Positions 35,542 through 43,729 of a stretch of DNA of 64,000 bases are shown piece by piece. The notes below the pieces were generated by a model. It saw only the letters and a list, made by a program, of their open reading frames with translations, was not told the origin of the DNA and searched no databases. The stretch is from Flavobacteriaceae bacterium (lineage in GTDB: Bacteria > Bacteroidota > Bacteroidia > Flavobacteriales > Flavobacteriaceae): positions 45,492-109,491 of the forward strand of contig JAHQVM010000003.1 in the NCBI GenBank assembly GCA_019634365.1, written 5' to 3'. Made by a program: the position numbers and the translations under genes. The number at the start of each line of letters is the position of its first letter. The first letter of the stretch is position 1.

Positions 35542-36542
35542 TCGAATATCTTCGTCAGGAGTTCTTTTAAAAGATCTCCCTGTGGCATATTGGAAGCACC
35601 TACCCCTTTACTTTTCATATCAATTTCGCGAATGGCAGTTATAATCTTACTCACTTTTTTCATGGGATAATTACGTGCAGCCACCTCATAGTCCTTAATG
35701 AAATAGGGACTCACCCCTAATGCCTTTGGGGCCTGGGAAGGGTTGGAGAGTGAGTGATACTTCAGCAATTTAGAGAAGAAACTGTAAAGCAGGGCAATCG
35801 TCATTACGATAGGATGGTTCTTAGGATTCTGGGCAAAATACTGTACGATGCCAAAAGCTTTTTTTACATCCTTCACTCCTATGGCATTCTGCAATTCGAA
35901 GTTATTGAAATCCTTACTTATCCCAATGTTTTCTTCAATAACCTGCGGGGTGATCTCCTCACCGGGCTTTATAATAAGCTGTAGTTTTTTCAACTCATTG
36001 TTCACCTTACTCAAATCGTTGCCCAAGAACTCCGTGAGCATTTGGGCGGCCTTTGGACTTATGGAATACCCCTTACCTCCCATGACCCTTCGGATCCAAT
36101 CGGGCACCTGATTTTCATAAAGTCTTTTACTTTCGAAAAGAATACCGTTCTTTTTTAGCACCTTCGAAAGTTTTTTACGGGCATCCAACTTTTTGTACTT
36201 ATAGCAAAGTACCAGTACCGTGGTTGGTTGGGGGTTTTCTGCATAAGGAACCAAATTCTCAATAGTTCGAGCCAAATCCTGAGCTTCCTTAACGATCACC
36301 ACTTGTCGTTCGGCCATCATGGGATAGCGCTTGGCATTGCTTACAATGTCATCGATGGAAACGTCGCGGCCATATAGCACCATTTGATTAAACCCCTTTT
36401 CTTCTTCCGATAAAAAGTTGTCCTCTATATAGTCGCTAATGCCGTCGATATAATAGGGTTCTTCCCCCATTAGAAAATAAATGGGAGCCGCGTTGCCATT
36501 TTTAATGTCTGAAATGATCTGTTTTACTTGATCTAGTGCCAA
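35538..36542 (-). CDS. holA: DNA polymerase III subunit delta
   Basis: A 334-residue clamp-loader subunit that opens the beta sliding clamp. The N-terminus (APIYFLMGEEPYYID), the middle (VLVLCYKYKKLDARKK, ESKRLYENQVPDWI) and the C-terminal helical collar (FGIVQYFAQNPKNHPIV) are typical of HolA. Length is normal. The HsdR-N protein gene is divergent, with a 120-bp gap. Confidence 0.93.
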   Translation of the reverse strand: MALDQVKQIISDIKNGNAAPIYFLMGEEPYYIDGISDYIEDNFLSEEEKGFNQMVLYGRDVSIDDIVSNAKRYPMMAERQVVIVKEAQDLARTIENLVPYAENPQPTTVLVLCYKYKKLDARKKLSKVLKKNGILFESKRLYENQVPDWIRRVMGGKGYSISPKAAQMLTEFLGNDLSKVNNELKKLQLIIKPGEEITPQVIEENIGISKDFNNFELQNAIGVKDVKKAFGIVQYFAQNPKNHPIVMTIALLYSFFSKLLKYHSLSNPSQAPKALGVSPYFIKDYEVAARNYPMKKVSKIITAIREIDMKSKGVGASNMPQGDLLKELLTKIFD

Positions 36543-36662
36543 ATTAACCTATCTGTGTGTTAGAGCGCAGTGGAAAACTTAATGCTCCTATCGACTGCGC
36601 TCGAAGGGACAAGTTCCATGCTTAAATTATGAAATCTGGTGTGGAAAGTGTTACTTTGTTCG

Positions 36663-37103
36663 ATGTCGAAACTGAATTTTCCAGCCTATACCTTCCGATT
36701 CAAAAATAGGGAAAACAAACGACTGATTTTCGATCCCATCCGAAAAAAATTTGTTGTTCTTACCCCCGAGGAATGGGTACGCCAGCATACCGTTCAGTAT
36801 TTAATTACAGAAAAAGGTAATTCGGCCAACCTCATCAATGTAGAAAAACAATTGATCCTAAATGAAACCAAAAAGCGGTATGACATTGTCGTTTTTAGAC
36901 CGGATGGCTCCATTTTCTTGATTGTGGAGTGCAAGGCGCCCCATATAGAAATCACACAGGAGACTTTCGACCAAATAGCCCGTTACAATCTAGTTACCCA
37001 AGCTACTAATCTCATGGTGACCAATGGCATTGTTCATTACTACTGCAGAATGGACTATGAAAACGAACGGTATGTGTTTTTGGAAGACCTGCCCAAGAAC
37101 TAA
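36663..37103 (+). CDS. Small protein with type I restriction HsdR N-terminal (PD-D/ExK) domain
   Basis: A 146-residue protein from the ATG at 36663; an upstream GTG at 36639 adds eight unlikely residues. It is nearly all one HsdR-N-type nuclease domain, with the PD-(D/E)xK core in RYDIVVFRPDG and LIVECKAP (Asp near residue 76, Glu/Lys near 94-96). It has no helicase, HsdM or HsdS partner nearby, so it is not a classical restriction enzyme. The place between holA and a glycosyltransferase gene is common in Bacteroidota, which suggests a conserved housekeeping or repair role; this is inference. Confidence 0.85.
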   Translation: MSKLNFPAYTFRFKNRENKRLIFDPIRKKFVVLTPEEWVRQHTVQYLITEKGNSANLINVEKQLILNETKKRYDIVVFRPDGSIFLIVECKAPHIEITQETFDQIARYNLVTQATNLMVTNGIVHYYCRMDYENERYVFLEDLPKN

Positions 37104-37126
37104 TCAAAAATGTTTTTCTTTGCCCT

Positions 37127-38119
37127 GTGAAAGTAGCCGTTGTCATACTTAACTGGAATGGTAAATCCCTTTTGGAACAATTCCTGCCCTCGGTGTTAGC
37201 GCATTCCAAAGAAGCGAACATTTATGTGGCCGACAATGCTTCTACGGATGACAGTTTGCATTTCCTTTCCGAACATTATCCGCAGGTTGATGTGATTCAG
37301 AATTCGGAGAATGGAGGATATGCAAAAGGGTACAACGATGCACTAATAAATCTTACGGAAGATGTCTTTGTACTCCTTAACAACGATGTGGAAGTGACCA
37401 AAGGATGGTTGACTCCAATGATAACTGCTTTTGAAAACGATCCTTCGTTGGTGGCTGCACAACCCAAAATTTTGGATTATAAAGACAAGTCCTATTTCGA
37501 ATATGCGGGTGCCGGCGGTGGTTTTATTGACAGGCTTGGTTATCCCTATTGCCGTGGACGGATTTTCAACACACTTGAAGTAGATGAAGGACAATATGAT
37601 GATGTAATTTCCATCTTCTGGGCAACGGGCGCATGCCTGTTCGTGCGGAATGAGGCATTTTGGGAAGTTGGTGGTTTGGATGAGGACTTGTTTGCACATA
37701 TGGAAGAGATCGACCTTTGCTGGCGATTGCAAATTCGGGGAGGCGCTATCAAGTATTTTGGCAATTCGACCCTATACCATTTGGGCGGTGCCACATTAAC
37801 GGCAGCCAATCCCAAGAAAACCTTCTATAATTTTAGGAACTCACTGCTTATTCTCTTAAAGAATGTAAAAGGCTTTGTCGCTTGGCGTCGCATTTTCATA
37901 CGGATGTTATGGGATGGTGTTGCTGGAATTTTATTTCTTTTACAAGGAAAACCAAGTCACTTCCTTGCTGTGATCAAGGCCCATATTAGCTTTTACAGAC
38001 TACTTCCCAAATTTCTGAAGAAGCGTAAAAAATGGGCATCGGATCTTTCTTACTCCACAATTAATTCTATTGTTTGGAAGTACTTTATTGCAAAAAAACG
38101 TAACTTTAACAACCTCTAA
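37127..38119 (+). CDS. Glycosyltransferase family 2 protein
   Basis: A 330-residue protein starting with GTG. GT-A fold motifs: ILNWNGKSLLEQFLPSVLAH near the start, ADNASTDDS (near residue 35), LNNDVEVTKGWL (near 84, the metal-binding region), TGACLFVRNEAFWEVGGLDE (near 167, split by a turn) and EEIDLCWR. The C-terminal 80 residues are basic with an amphipathic or membrane-contacting helix. It resembles rhamnosyl/WcaA-like transferases acting on surface glycans. The acceptor is unknown. Confidence 0.9.
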   Translation: MKVAVVILNWNGKSLLEQFLPSVLAHSKEANIYVADNASTDDSLHFLSEHYPQVDVIQNSENGGYAKGYNDALINLTEDVFVLLNNDVEVTKGWLTPMITAFENDPSLVAAQPKILDYKDKSYFEYAGAGGGFIDRLGYPYCRGRIFNTLEVDEGQYDDVISIFWATGACLFVRNEAFWEVGGLDEDLFAHMEEIDLCWRLQIRGGAIKYFGNSTLYHLGGATLTAANPKKTFYNFRNSLLILLKNVKGFVAWRRIFIRMLWDGVAGILFLLQGKPSHFLAVIKAHISFYRLLPKFLKKRKKWASDLSYSTINSIVWKYFIAKKRNFNNL

Positions 38120-38151
38120 TAAACTTTACCTAAAATAATGTTAAGTGCCGG

Positions 38152-38179
38152 TTGGCAACTGAATGAATTTATAATTTTG
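38152..38179 (+). promoter_or_regulatory. Promoter of the OmpA lipoprotein (TTG-N17-TAATTTTG)
   Basis: TTG at 38152-38154, a 17-bp spacer and TAATTTTG at 38172-38179, a full match to TAnnTTTG, 22 bp before the start codon. Confidence 0.6.
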
Positions 38180-38201
38180 ACTCACCTAATTTCGTAACAA
38201 A

Positions 38202-39104
38202 ATGAAAAAGCTATTCATCTTAATGGTATCTGTCGGATTTGTTTTTACTTCCTGCGTGTCGAAAAAAACATATGCCGAATTAGAAGCCAGACAAAAAGAA
38301 ACTCAAGATCTTTTAAATACAGCAACGGTTAAACTCAATGCCTGCGAAGCAGATAGAGCTGCGGCCAATGCACGGATTGCTTCCTTGGAAGACCGTATTG
38401 CCGATCTTCGAAAAACCAATTCGGATCTTATTCAAAGCTCGAAAGATCTAACGATTCTTACCAAACAAGGAGCAACGAACCTAGAGAAGTCATTAGAAAG
38501 TTTAAAGGAAAAAGACCTTAAGATTAGTCGACTCCAGGACGCCTTGAATAAAAAGGACAGTGTAACACTGGCATTAGTGACCAGTCTTAAGAAAGAGGTA
38601 GGACTGGACGATGAGGACATTGAAATCAATGTTGAAAAAGGCGTGGTATTCATTTCCTTAAGTGATAAAGTACTATTTAGAAGCGGAAGCTATAACCTAT
38701 CTACAAGAGCCAACGAAATCCTTGGAAAAGTTGCTACGGTAATCAATAGTAAACCAGACTTCGAAGCCTTGGTAGAAGGGCACACCGATAACGTTCCATA
38801 CAAAAAAGGAGTACTGGAAGACAACTGGGACTTAAGTGCGAAACGTTCTACTGCCGTAGTAAGAAAACTAATGGAACTAGGAGCCAATCCAGCACAGCTC
38901 ATCGCTGCAGGAAGAAGTGAGTTCGTTCCATTAGTTCCTAACGATACTGCTGAGAATAAATCGACCAACCGAAGAACCAAAATATACATCTTACCGAAGA
39001 TCGATCAATTCTATGAAATGATTGAAGACGAATTGGAAGTGCTTTCCTCTGAAGGAGGCGGCGGTGATGTTGAAGGTGGCGGTGAAGATGGCGACGGAAA
39101 CTAG
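38202..39104 (+). CDS. OmpA family lipoprotein
   Basis: A 300-residue lipoprotein (lipobox FTSC, Cys at about residue 18). Residues of about 25-125 form a coiled coil (ELEARQKETQDLL, heptad-like). Residues of about 140-270 are an OmpA-like peptidoglycan-binding domain with GHTDNVPYKK and NWDLSAKRSTAVVRKL and the NRRTKI motif. The C-terminal tail is Glu/Gly-rich (GGGGDVEGGGEDGDGN). It should tie the outer membrane to the cell wall. It has a consensus promoter and a perfect terminator and is therefore a single-gene unit. Confidence 0.93.
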   Translation: MKKLFILMVSVGFVFTSCVSKKTYAELEARQKETQDLLNTATVKLNACEADRAAANARIASLEDRIADLRKTNSDLIQSSKDLTILTKQGATNLEKSLESLKEKDLKISRLQDALNKKDSVTLALVTSLKKEVGLDDEDIEINVEKGVVFISLSDKVLFRSGSYNLSTRANEILGKVATVINSKPDFEALVEGHTDNVPYKKGVLEDNWDLSAKRSTAVVRKLMELGANPAQLIAAGRSEFVPLVPNDTAENKSTNRRTKIYILPKIDQFYEMIEDELEVLSSEGGGGDVEGGGEDGDGN

Positions 39105-39122
39105 TCATTAAATCAGAAGATT

Positions 39123-39154
39123 ATAAAAAGCCCAGCACTTGCTGGGCTTTTTAT
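39123..39154. terminator. Perfect intrinsic terminator
   Basis: A 14-bp perfect stem (39123-39136 with 39141-39154) with a 4-nt loop, closing in A5/T5 runs. It serves the OmpA gene and the convergent sheath-domain gene. Confidence 0.92.
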
Positions 39155-39174
39155 GTTTCCTATGCAATTTATTC

Positions 39175-39576
39175 TTAAGATCCCTTTGCCATCTCTTGGG
39201 AAAATTCCAGAACAATGTACTCGGCAGGATGTACGATGGCCACCTTCACACTAACATTCATGACCCCATTGGTAATATCTTCGGCCGTCATGGTGGACCC
39301 CAGACCGCATTCCACGGAAAAGGCGTCCGATGCCTTGGCTCCTTGTAGGGCTCCCTCCTTCCATATAGCAGTTAAAAAACTCCCTATTTCACTTTTCACA
39401 GCTTCCCAGGTATTTTTATCATTGGGTTGAAATATATAGTTCTGAGCGGCAAGCTTGCAAGATTGTTCGATAAAAGTCATGGTTCTCCGAACCGAAATAT
39501 CGCTCCAGTCCATGGATTTAACAGTTTCCATGGCACTTGCTAAATTTTGGGGCATTAAATTCTCCTGGTTCTCCAT
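39175..39576 (-). CDS. Standalone contractile-tail-sheath C-terminal domain protein
   Basis: A 133-residue cytoplasmic protein from the ATG at 39576 (a TTG three codons earlier is weaker). Most of it matches the C-terminal domain of phage and phage-like contractile tail sheaths: RRTMTFIEQSCKLAAQNYIFQPND, then FLTAIWKEGALQGAKASDAF, GLGSTMTAEDI and VAIVHPAEYIVLEFSQ appear in the same order. Full sheaths are 350-500 residues; the N-terminal domains are missing, and no other tail, baseplate or phage gene is near. It follows the Sua5 gene by 10 bp and is likely co-transcribed. Function unknown. Confidence 0.75.
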   Translation of the reverse strand: MENQENLMPQNLASAMETVKSMDWSDISVRRTMTFIEQSCKLAAQNYIFQPNDKNTWEAVKSEIGSFLTAIWKEGALQGAKASDAFSVECGLGSTMTAEDITNGVMNVSVKVAIVHPAEYIVLEFSQEMAKGS

Positions 39577-39586
39577 TAATTTCAAA

Positions 39587-40204
39587 TTAAATCTCCAAAC
39601 TCCCCTTCCCTTCTCGAATGAGTTCGGGTTCTCCAGAGGTTAAATCGATAACGGTCGATGCTACATTGCCACCATACCCCCCATCGATCACCACATCGAC
39701 CAGATCACTCCATTTTTCATAGATCAATTCGGGATCGGTAGTATATTCTATCACTTCATCCTCATCCTTAATAGAGGTAGATACAATGGGATGCCCTAAC
39801 TCACGCACAATCGCCTGAGCAATAGAATGATCGGGTACGCGGATTCCGACCTCTTTCTTCTTTTTAAAAACACTGGGTAAATTATTGTTGCCAGGCAATA
39901 TAAAAGTATAGGGGCCTGGCAAGGCTCGTTTCAACAACTTAAATGTACTGGTGTCGATTTGCTTTACATAATCGCTCAAATTGCTCAGGTCTTCACAGAT
40001 AAAAGAAAAGTTGGCTTTTTCCAACTTCACGCCTTTAATTTTTGCAATGCGTTCCAGAGCACCTTTATGGGTAATATCACAGCCTAGGGCATACACGGTA
40101 TCACTGGGATAAATTACCAATCCACCCGCCTTTAGTGCATCCACTACCTTCTTTATTTCTTTGGGATTGGGATTTTCTTCGTAAATTTTAAGGAATTCTG
40201 CCAT
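39587..40204 (-). CDS. Sua5/YrdC-type L-threonylcarbamoyladenylate synthase
   Basis: A 205-residue cytoplasmic protein with the YrdC fold: LKAGGLVIYPSDTVYALGCD (residues 25-44), LKRALPGPYTFIL (near 90), VGIRVPDH (near 118) and HPIVSTSIK. The single YrdC domain, without the C-terminal Sua5 extension, is the TsaC/YciO length. TsaC makes threonylcarbamoyl-AMP for the t6A37 tRNA modification; YciO paralogues look alike, and I cannot exclude one. Co-directional with the sheath-domain gene. Confidence 0.88.
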   Translation of the reverse strand: MAEFLKIYEENPNPKEIKKVVDALKAGGLVIYPSDTVYALGCDITHKGALERIAKIKGVKLEKANFSFICEDLSNLSDYVKQIDTSTFKLLKRALPGPYTFILPGNNNLPSVFKKKKEVGIRVPDHSIAQAIVRELGHPIVSTSIKDEDEVIEYTTDPELIYEKWSDLVDVVIDGGYGGNVASTVIDLTSGEPELIREGKGSLEI

Positions 40205-40323
40205 AGCGTTGATTTTTAGGGTTGCACAGAATAGTTCCTGAGTCTTCTAAAGATACGTCTCTTTTGGCTTTCATCATAATAGTTCATTAATTATTTCGTT
40301 TGAATAAACAAACCATCCGTTTT

Positions 40324-41205
40324 ATGAAAAAAATAGTTGCATCCGTTGTTTTTTTCTGTAGCCTTACGCTCTTACTGGTTTCTTGTTCTTCGGAAGATGA
40401 TACTGCTTTGGAAGAAACAGGTGAAGCTTCACTGGAAGCCACAGAATTCTTGGATGTTTCTTACGGAATCCATACACGACAAACCTATGATATTTTCCTC
40501 CCTGAAGGAAGATCTATGGAAAAAACGAAAACCCTTATCCTTATTCATGGCGGAGGATGGACCCAAGGTGATAAAGAAGATATGTCTGGTTTTGTGGATG
40601 CCATCCAATTGCTGCATCCCGACCATGCCATAGTGAACATCAATTATGTGTTATCCAATGTTACGACCCCTGCCTTTCCCAATCAGTTTTTGGATATAGA
40701 TGCAGTCATCGAAAAATTGAATTCTGAACAGGAAACGCTTCAAATTTCTACGGAATTTGGTATGATCGGAACTAGTGCTGGTGCCCATTTGGCGCTTATG
40801 TACGATTCGCTGTACGATTTGGATGACCAAGTTAAGTTTGTGGCGAATATCGTTGGCCCAACCGATTTAACAGATCCCTTTTATTTAGAGGATCCTAACT
40901 TCAATTTTGCATTTTCTTTATTGGTCGATGAAAACGAGTATCCCGAAAACGCCATTGAAGCGGTGAGCCCAATTTATAATATTCATTCAGGTACCAGCCC
41001 AGTGGTAATGTTCTATGGCAATCAGGATCCCTTGGTTCCATTGTCCAATGGAATGGCCTTAGAAACGGCTTTGAATAACCATCAGGTGTCTCATAGTTTC
41101 ACAGTGTATGAAGGGGGCCATGGCGATGACTGGAGTGATGCTGATTTTGATAATCTGAAATCACAAATCAGCGATTACATCAATACGTATCTTTTTATTG
41201 ATTAA
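40324..41205 (+). CDS. Alpha/beta-hydrolase esterase-like lipoprotein
   Basis: A 293-residue protein from the ATG at 40324; a TTG at 40300 adds eight residues before a normal lipoprotein signal (lipobox LVSC). The oxyanion motif HGGGW (near residue 76) and nucleophile in GTSAGAH (near 155), the acid in GNQDPLVP (near 235) and the His in GGHGDDW (near 267) place it with the hormone-sensitive lipase/carboxylesterase group. It should act on small esters at the periplasmic face. Its end overlaps the convergent helicase gene by 4 bp. Confidence 0.87.
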   Translation: MKKIVASVVFFCSLTLLLVSCSSEDDTALEETGEASLEATEFLDVSYGIHTRQTYDIFLPEGRSMEKTKTLILIHGGGWTQGDKEDMSGFVDAIQLLHPDHAIVNINYVLSNVTTPAFPNQFLDIDAVIEKLNSEQETLQISTEFGMIGTSAGAHLALMYDSLYDLDDQVKFVANIVGPTDLTDPFYLEDPNFNFAFSLLVDENEYPENAIEAVSPIYNIHSGTSPVVMFYGNQDPLVPLSNGMALETALNNHQVSHSFTVYEGGHGDDWSDADFDNLKSQISDYINTYLFID

Positions 41206-43520
41206 TCGACAACATTTAATTTCGCAAAACGAAGCAACAACTTTTTCAAACCGCCATTTTCAAACTGAATCTCGGCCTTCGTATCGGCCCCTACGCCTTC
41301 TATTTTCAGTATTTTTCCTTTTCCGAAGCGCACATGCTCCACAATTTTGCCTACTTCAATATTAGCTGTTGACGGATCGAAGTTCTTGCTGGCCGAACTA
41401 CTAACTGGTTTTAGCTTACGTAGCTTGCGAAGTTGTTCTTCGGTGGGGCCTTTGGGCGGAGATCCAGCAACGGGTTTTCGTAAGCGCAGCTTGCTTTTAT
41501 CCACTTCCCCAAAAATATCGGCATCCAAAAGGGGTTTATATCTATGTTCGGTAACTGGGGTTAGATACTCCAAATAAACGTCATCTATTTCTTCAATGAA
41601 TCGGCTGGGTTCAGCATCGATCAACTTACCCCAACGGTATCTACTTTGGGTATAGGTTAAGAATGCTTGCTTTTCTGCCCGTGTTAATGCCACATAAAAC
41701 AAACGGCGTTCCTCTTCAAGCTCTGCTCGTGTGTTCATGCTCATCCCACTGGGAAAGAGATCTTCCTCCATCCCAACAATATACACATAAGGAAATTCCA
41801 ATCCTTTGGCCAAATGCACGGTCATCAGGGCCACTCGATCATCATCTCCCTTATCATTGTCCATATCGGTTGCCAAGGCTACATCTTCCAAAAATTCGGC
41901 CAAGGAACCTGTAGTATCGGCCAGTTCTTTTTGCTCTTCCACAAAATCCCGAATACCATTAAGGAGTTCTTCTATGTTCTCGATTCGTGCAATCCCTTCT
42001 GGGGTTCCATCTTTTTTCAATTCTTGAACCAACCCTGTCTTCTTGGTGACCTGCTCAGTAATTTGAAACGCATTGTAACCCTGATTCATCACCTGAAAGC
42101 TCTCGATCATGGTCACGAAATTCAGCAGTTTCGTCTTTGTTCCACTATTGATCTTCAGGTCGATTTTATCGATCGCCTTAATGACATCGAAAATAGGACG
42201 GTCGTAATGATTGGCAGCCACTACCAATTTATCCATGGTGGTTTGCCCAATGCCTCGCGCGGGATAGTTGATCACTCGTTTTAATGCTTCTTCGTCCTTC
42301 GGATTAAGGATTAATCGTAAATAGGCCAGTACGTCCTTTATTTCCTTTCGCTGATAGAAGCTTAAGCCTCCATAAATACGGTAGGGAATGTCCTTTTTGC
42401 GGAGTGCATCTTCCATGGCCCTTGACTGGGCATTGGTTCTGTAAAGAATTGCGAAATCCCCATAACCAATTTGATTGTTCATGGCAGTTTCAAAAATATT
42501 GCTAGCAACAAAACGTCCTTCGTCCCCATCGGTCATGCTGCGATTCACCTTGATTTTATTCCCTTCGGCATTGGCTGTCCACACGACCTTCTCCAATCGG
42601 TTTTTATTTTTTTCGATAATGCTATTGGCCGCATTTACGATATTCTTGGTCGATCGGTAATTTTGCTCCAAACGGTACACCTGAACATCGTCGTAATCTT
42701 TCTGAAAATTGAGTATATTATTAATATTTGCCCCGCGGAAAGCGTAAATACTCTGTGCATCGTCCCCTACCACACAAATGTTCTGAAAACGATCACTCAA
42801 TGCCCGAACAATAAGATATTGACTGTGGTTGGTATCCTGATACTCATCTACTAGTATGTAGCGGAAACGATCTTGGTACTTGGCCAGCACTGCCGGAAAA
42901 CGAGTCAACAATTCGTTGGTCTTCAACAACAAATCATCGAAGTCCATGGCTCCTGCCTTAAAACATCTGTCCACATAGTTTTTATAAATATCGCCAAGAC
43001 GCGGCATCTTTGCCATGGCATCGGCTTCCACCAATTCAGGATTCTGGAAATAGGCCTTAACGGTGATCAGACTGTTTTTATAAGACGAAATTCGCGAATA
43101 GACCTGCTTGTACTTATAAATGTCCTTGTCGAGCTGCATCTCCTTGATGATGGCCCGAATTACACTCTGCGAATCTTGGGTGTCATAAATCGTAAAATTG
43201 GAAGGATAGCCTAATTTATCCGCTTCGAAACGAAGAATCTTGGCAAAAATACTGTGGAAGGTTCCCATCCATAGATTCTTGGCCTCGCTATTCCCCACAA
43301 TTTGGGCAATACGCTTTTTCATCTCACGTGCCGCCTTATTCGTAAAGGTGAGGGATAATATATTAAAAGCATCCACTCCTTGTGACATTAAATAGGCTAT
43401 GCGATACGTAAGCACACGTGTCTTACCAGATCCCGCTCCAGCGATCACAATCATCGCCCCATCCTTTTGCAATACGGGAGCCCTTTGGGCATCATTCAAC
43501 TGTTCTAAGTAATCCTGCAA
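41202..43520 (-). CDS. UvrD/PcrA-type superfamily 1A DNA helicase
   Basis: A 772-residue 3'-5' helicase. Motif Q/N-terminal LNDAQRAPV, Walker A AGAGSGKTRVLTYR (residues 27-40), motif II DEYQD (near 226), motif III GDDAQSIYAFRGA, motif IV YRT-type FAILYRTNAQSRAMED, motif V VALMTVHLAKGLEFPYV (near 560) and motif VI FYVALTRAEK. The C-terminal 50 residues form the RNA-polymerase-contacting Tudor-like fold (VEHVRFGKGKILKIEG). It acts in repair and replication restart. Length is normal. Confidence 0.94.
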   Translation of the reverse strand: MQDYLEQLNDAQRAPVLQKDGAMIVIAGAGSGKTRVLTYRIAYLMSQGVDAFNILSLTFTNKAAREMKKRIAQIVGNSEAKNLWMGTFHSIFAKILRFEADKLGYPSNFTIYDTQDSQSVIRAIIKEMQLDKDIYKYKQVYSRISSYKNSLITVKAYFQNPELVEADAMAKMPRLGDIYKNYVDRCFKAGAMDFDDLLLKTNELLTRFPAVLAKYQDRFRYILVDEYQDTNHSQYLIVRALSDRFQNICVVGDDAQSIYAFRGANINNILNFQKDYDDVQVYRLEQNYRSTKNIVNAANSIIEKNKNRLEKVVWTANAEGNKIKVNRSMTDGDEGRFVASNIFETAMNNQIGYGDFAILYRTNAQSRAMEDALRKKDIPYRIYGGLSFYQRKEIKDVLAYLRLILNPKDEEALKRVINYPARGIGQTTMDKLVVAANHYDRPIFDVIKAIDKIDLKINSGTKTKLLNFVTMIESFQVMNQGYNAFQITEQVTKKTGLVQELKKDGTPEGIARIENIEELLNGIRDFVEEQKELADTTGSLAEFLEDVALATDMDNDKGDDDRVALMTVHLAKGLEFPYVYIVGMEEDLFPSGMSMNTRAELEEERRLFYVALTRAEKQAFLTYTQSRYRWGKLIDAEPSRFIEEIDDVYLEYLTPVTEHRYKPLLDADIFGEVDKSKLRLRKPVAGSPPKGPTEEQLRKLRKLKPVSSSASKNFDPSTANIEVGKIVEHVRFGKGKILKIEGVGADTKAEIQFENGGLKKLLLRFAKLNVVD

Positions 43521-43654
43521 ATCCTTTCTTAAATGAAGTACAATTAAGATGTGAAAATACAGAAATTCGGTAGAAAGAAATGAGGTAGATTTCAGAATTT
43601 ATAAACAACCTAAAGGCGTTGGAGTTGCTGAAAATTTTAAATACCTTTAGCACA

Positions 43655-43729
43655 ATGGAGCAATTCCTTGAAACCAACAAATGGTGCTTAGTGCACCAAT
43701 CTCATATACAATTTACAGCTGCTTTATGA
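43655..43729 (+). CDS. Possible 24-residue upstream ORF overlapping the M20 gene start
   Basis: ATG at 43655 to TGA at 43729 encodes a 24-residue peptide (begins MEQFLETNKW). Its stop overlaps the M20 start codon as ATGA. A candidate promoter, TTG 43619-43621, 20-bp spacer, TACCTTTA 43642-43649, would start transcription at or near this ATG, making the ORF almost leaderless. It may couple translation to the M20 gene. It could be chance; no homologue is recognised. Confidence 0.3.
   Translation: MEQFLETNKWCLVHQSHIQFTAAL

Noticed and set aside
36663-37103. Type I restriction-modification system
   Set aside because: Only the HsdR N-terminal domain is present; no helicase, HsdM or HsdS.
39175-39585. 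Prophage or contractile injection cluster suggested by the sheath-like domain
   Set aside because: No tail, tube, baseplate, capsid, integrase or terminase genes within the window; neighbours are housekeeping genes.
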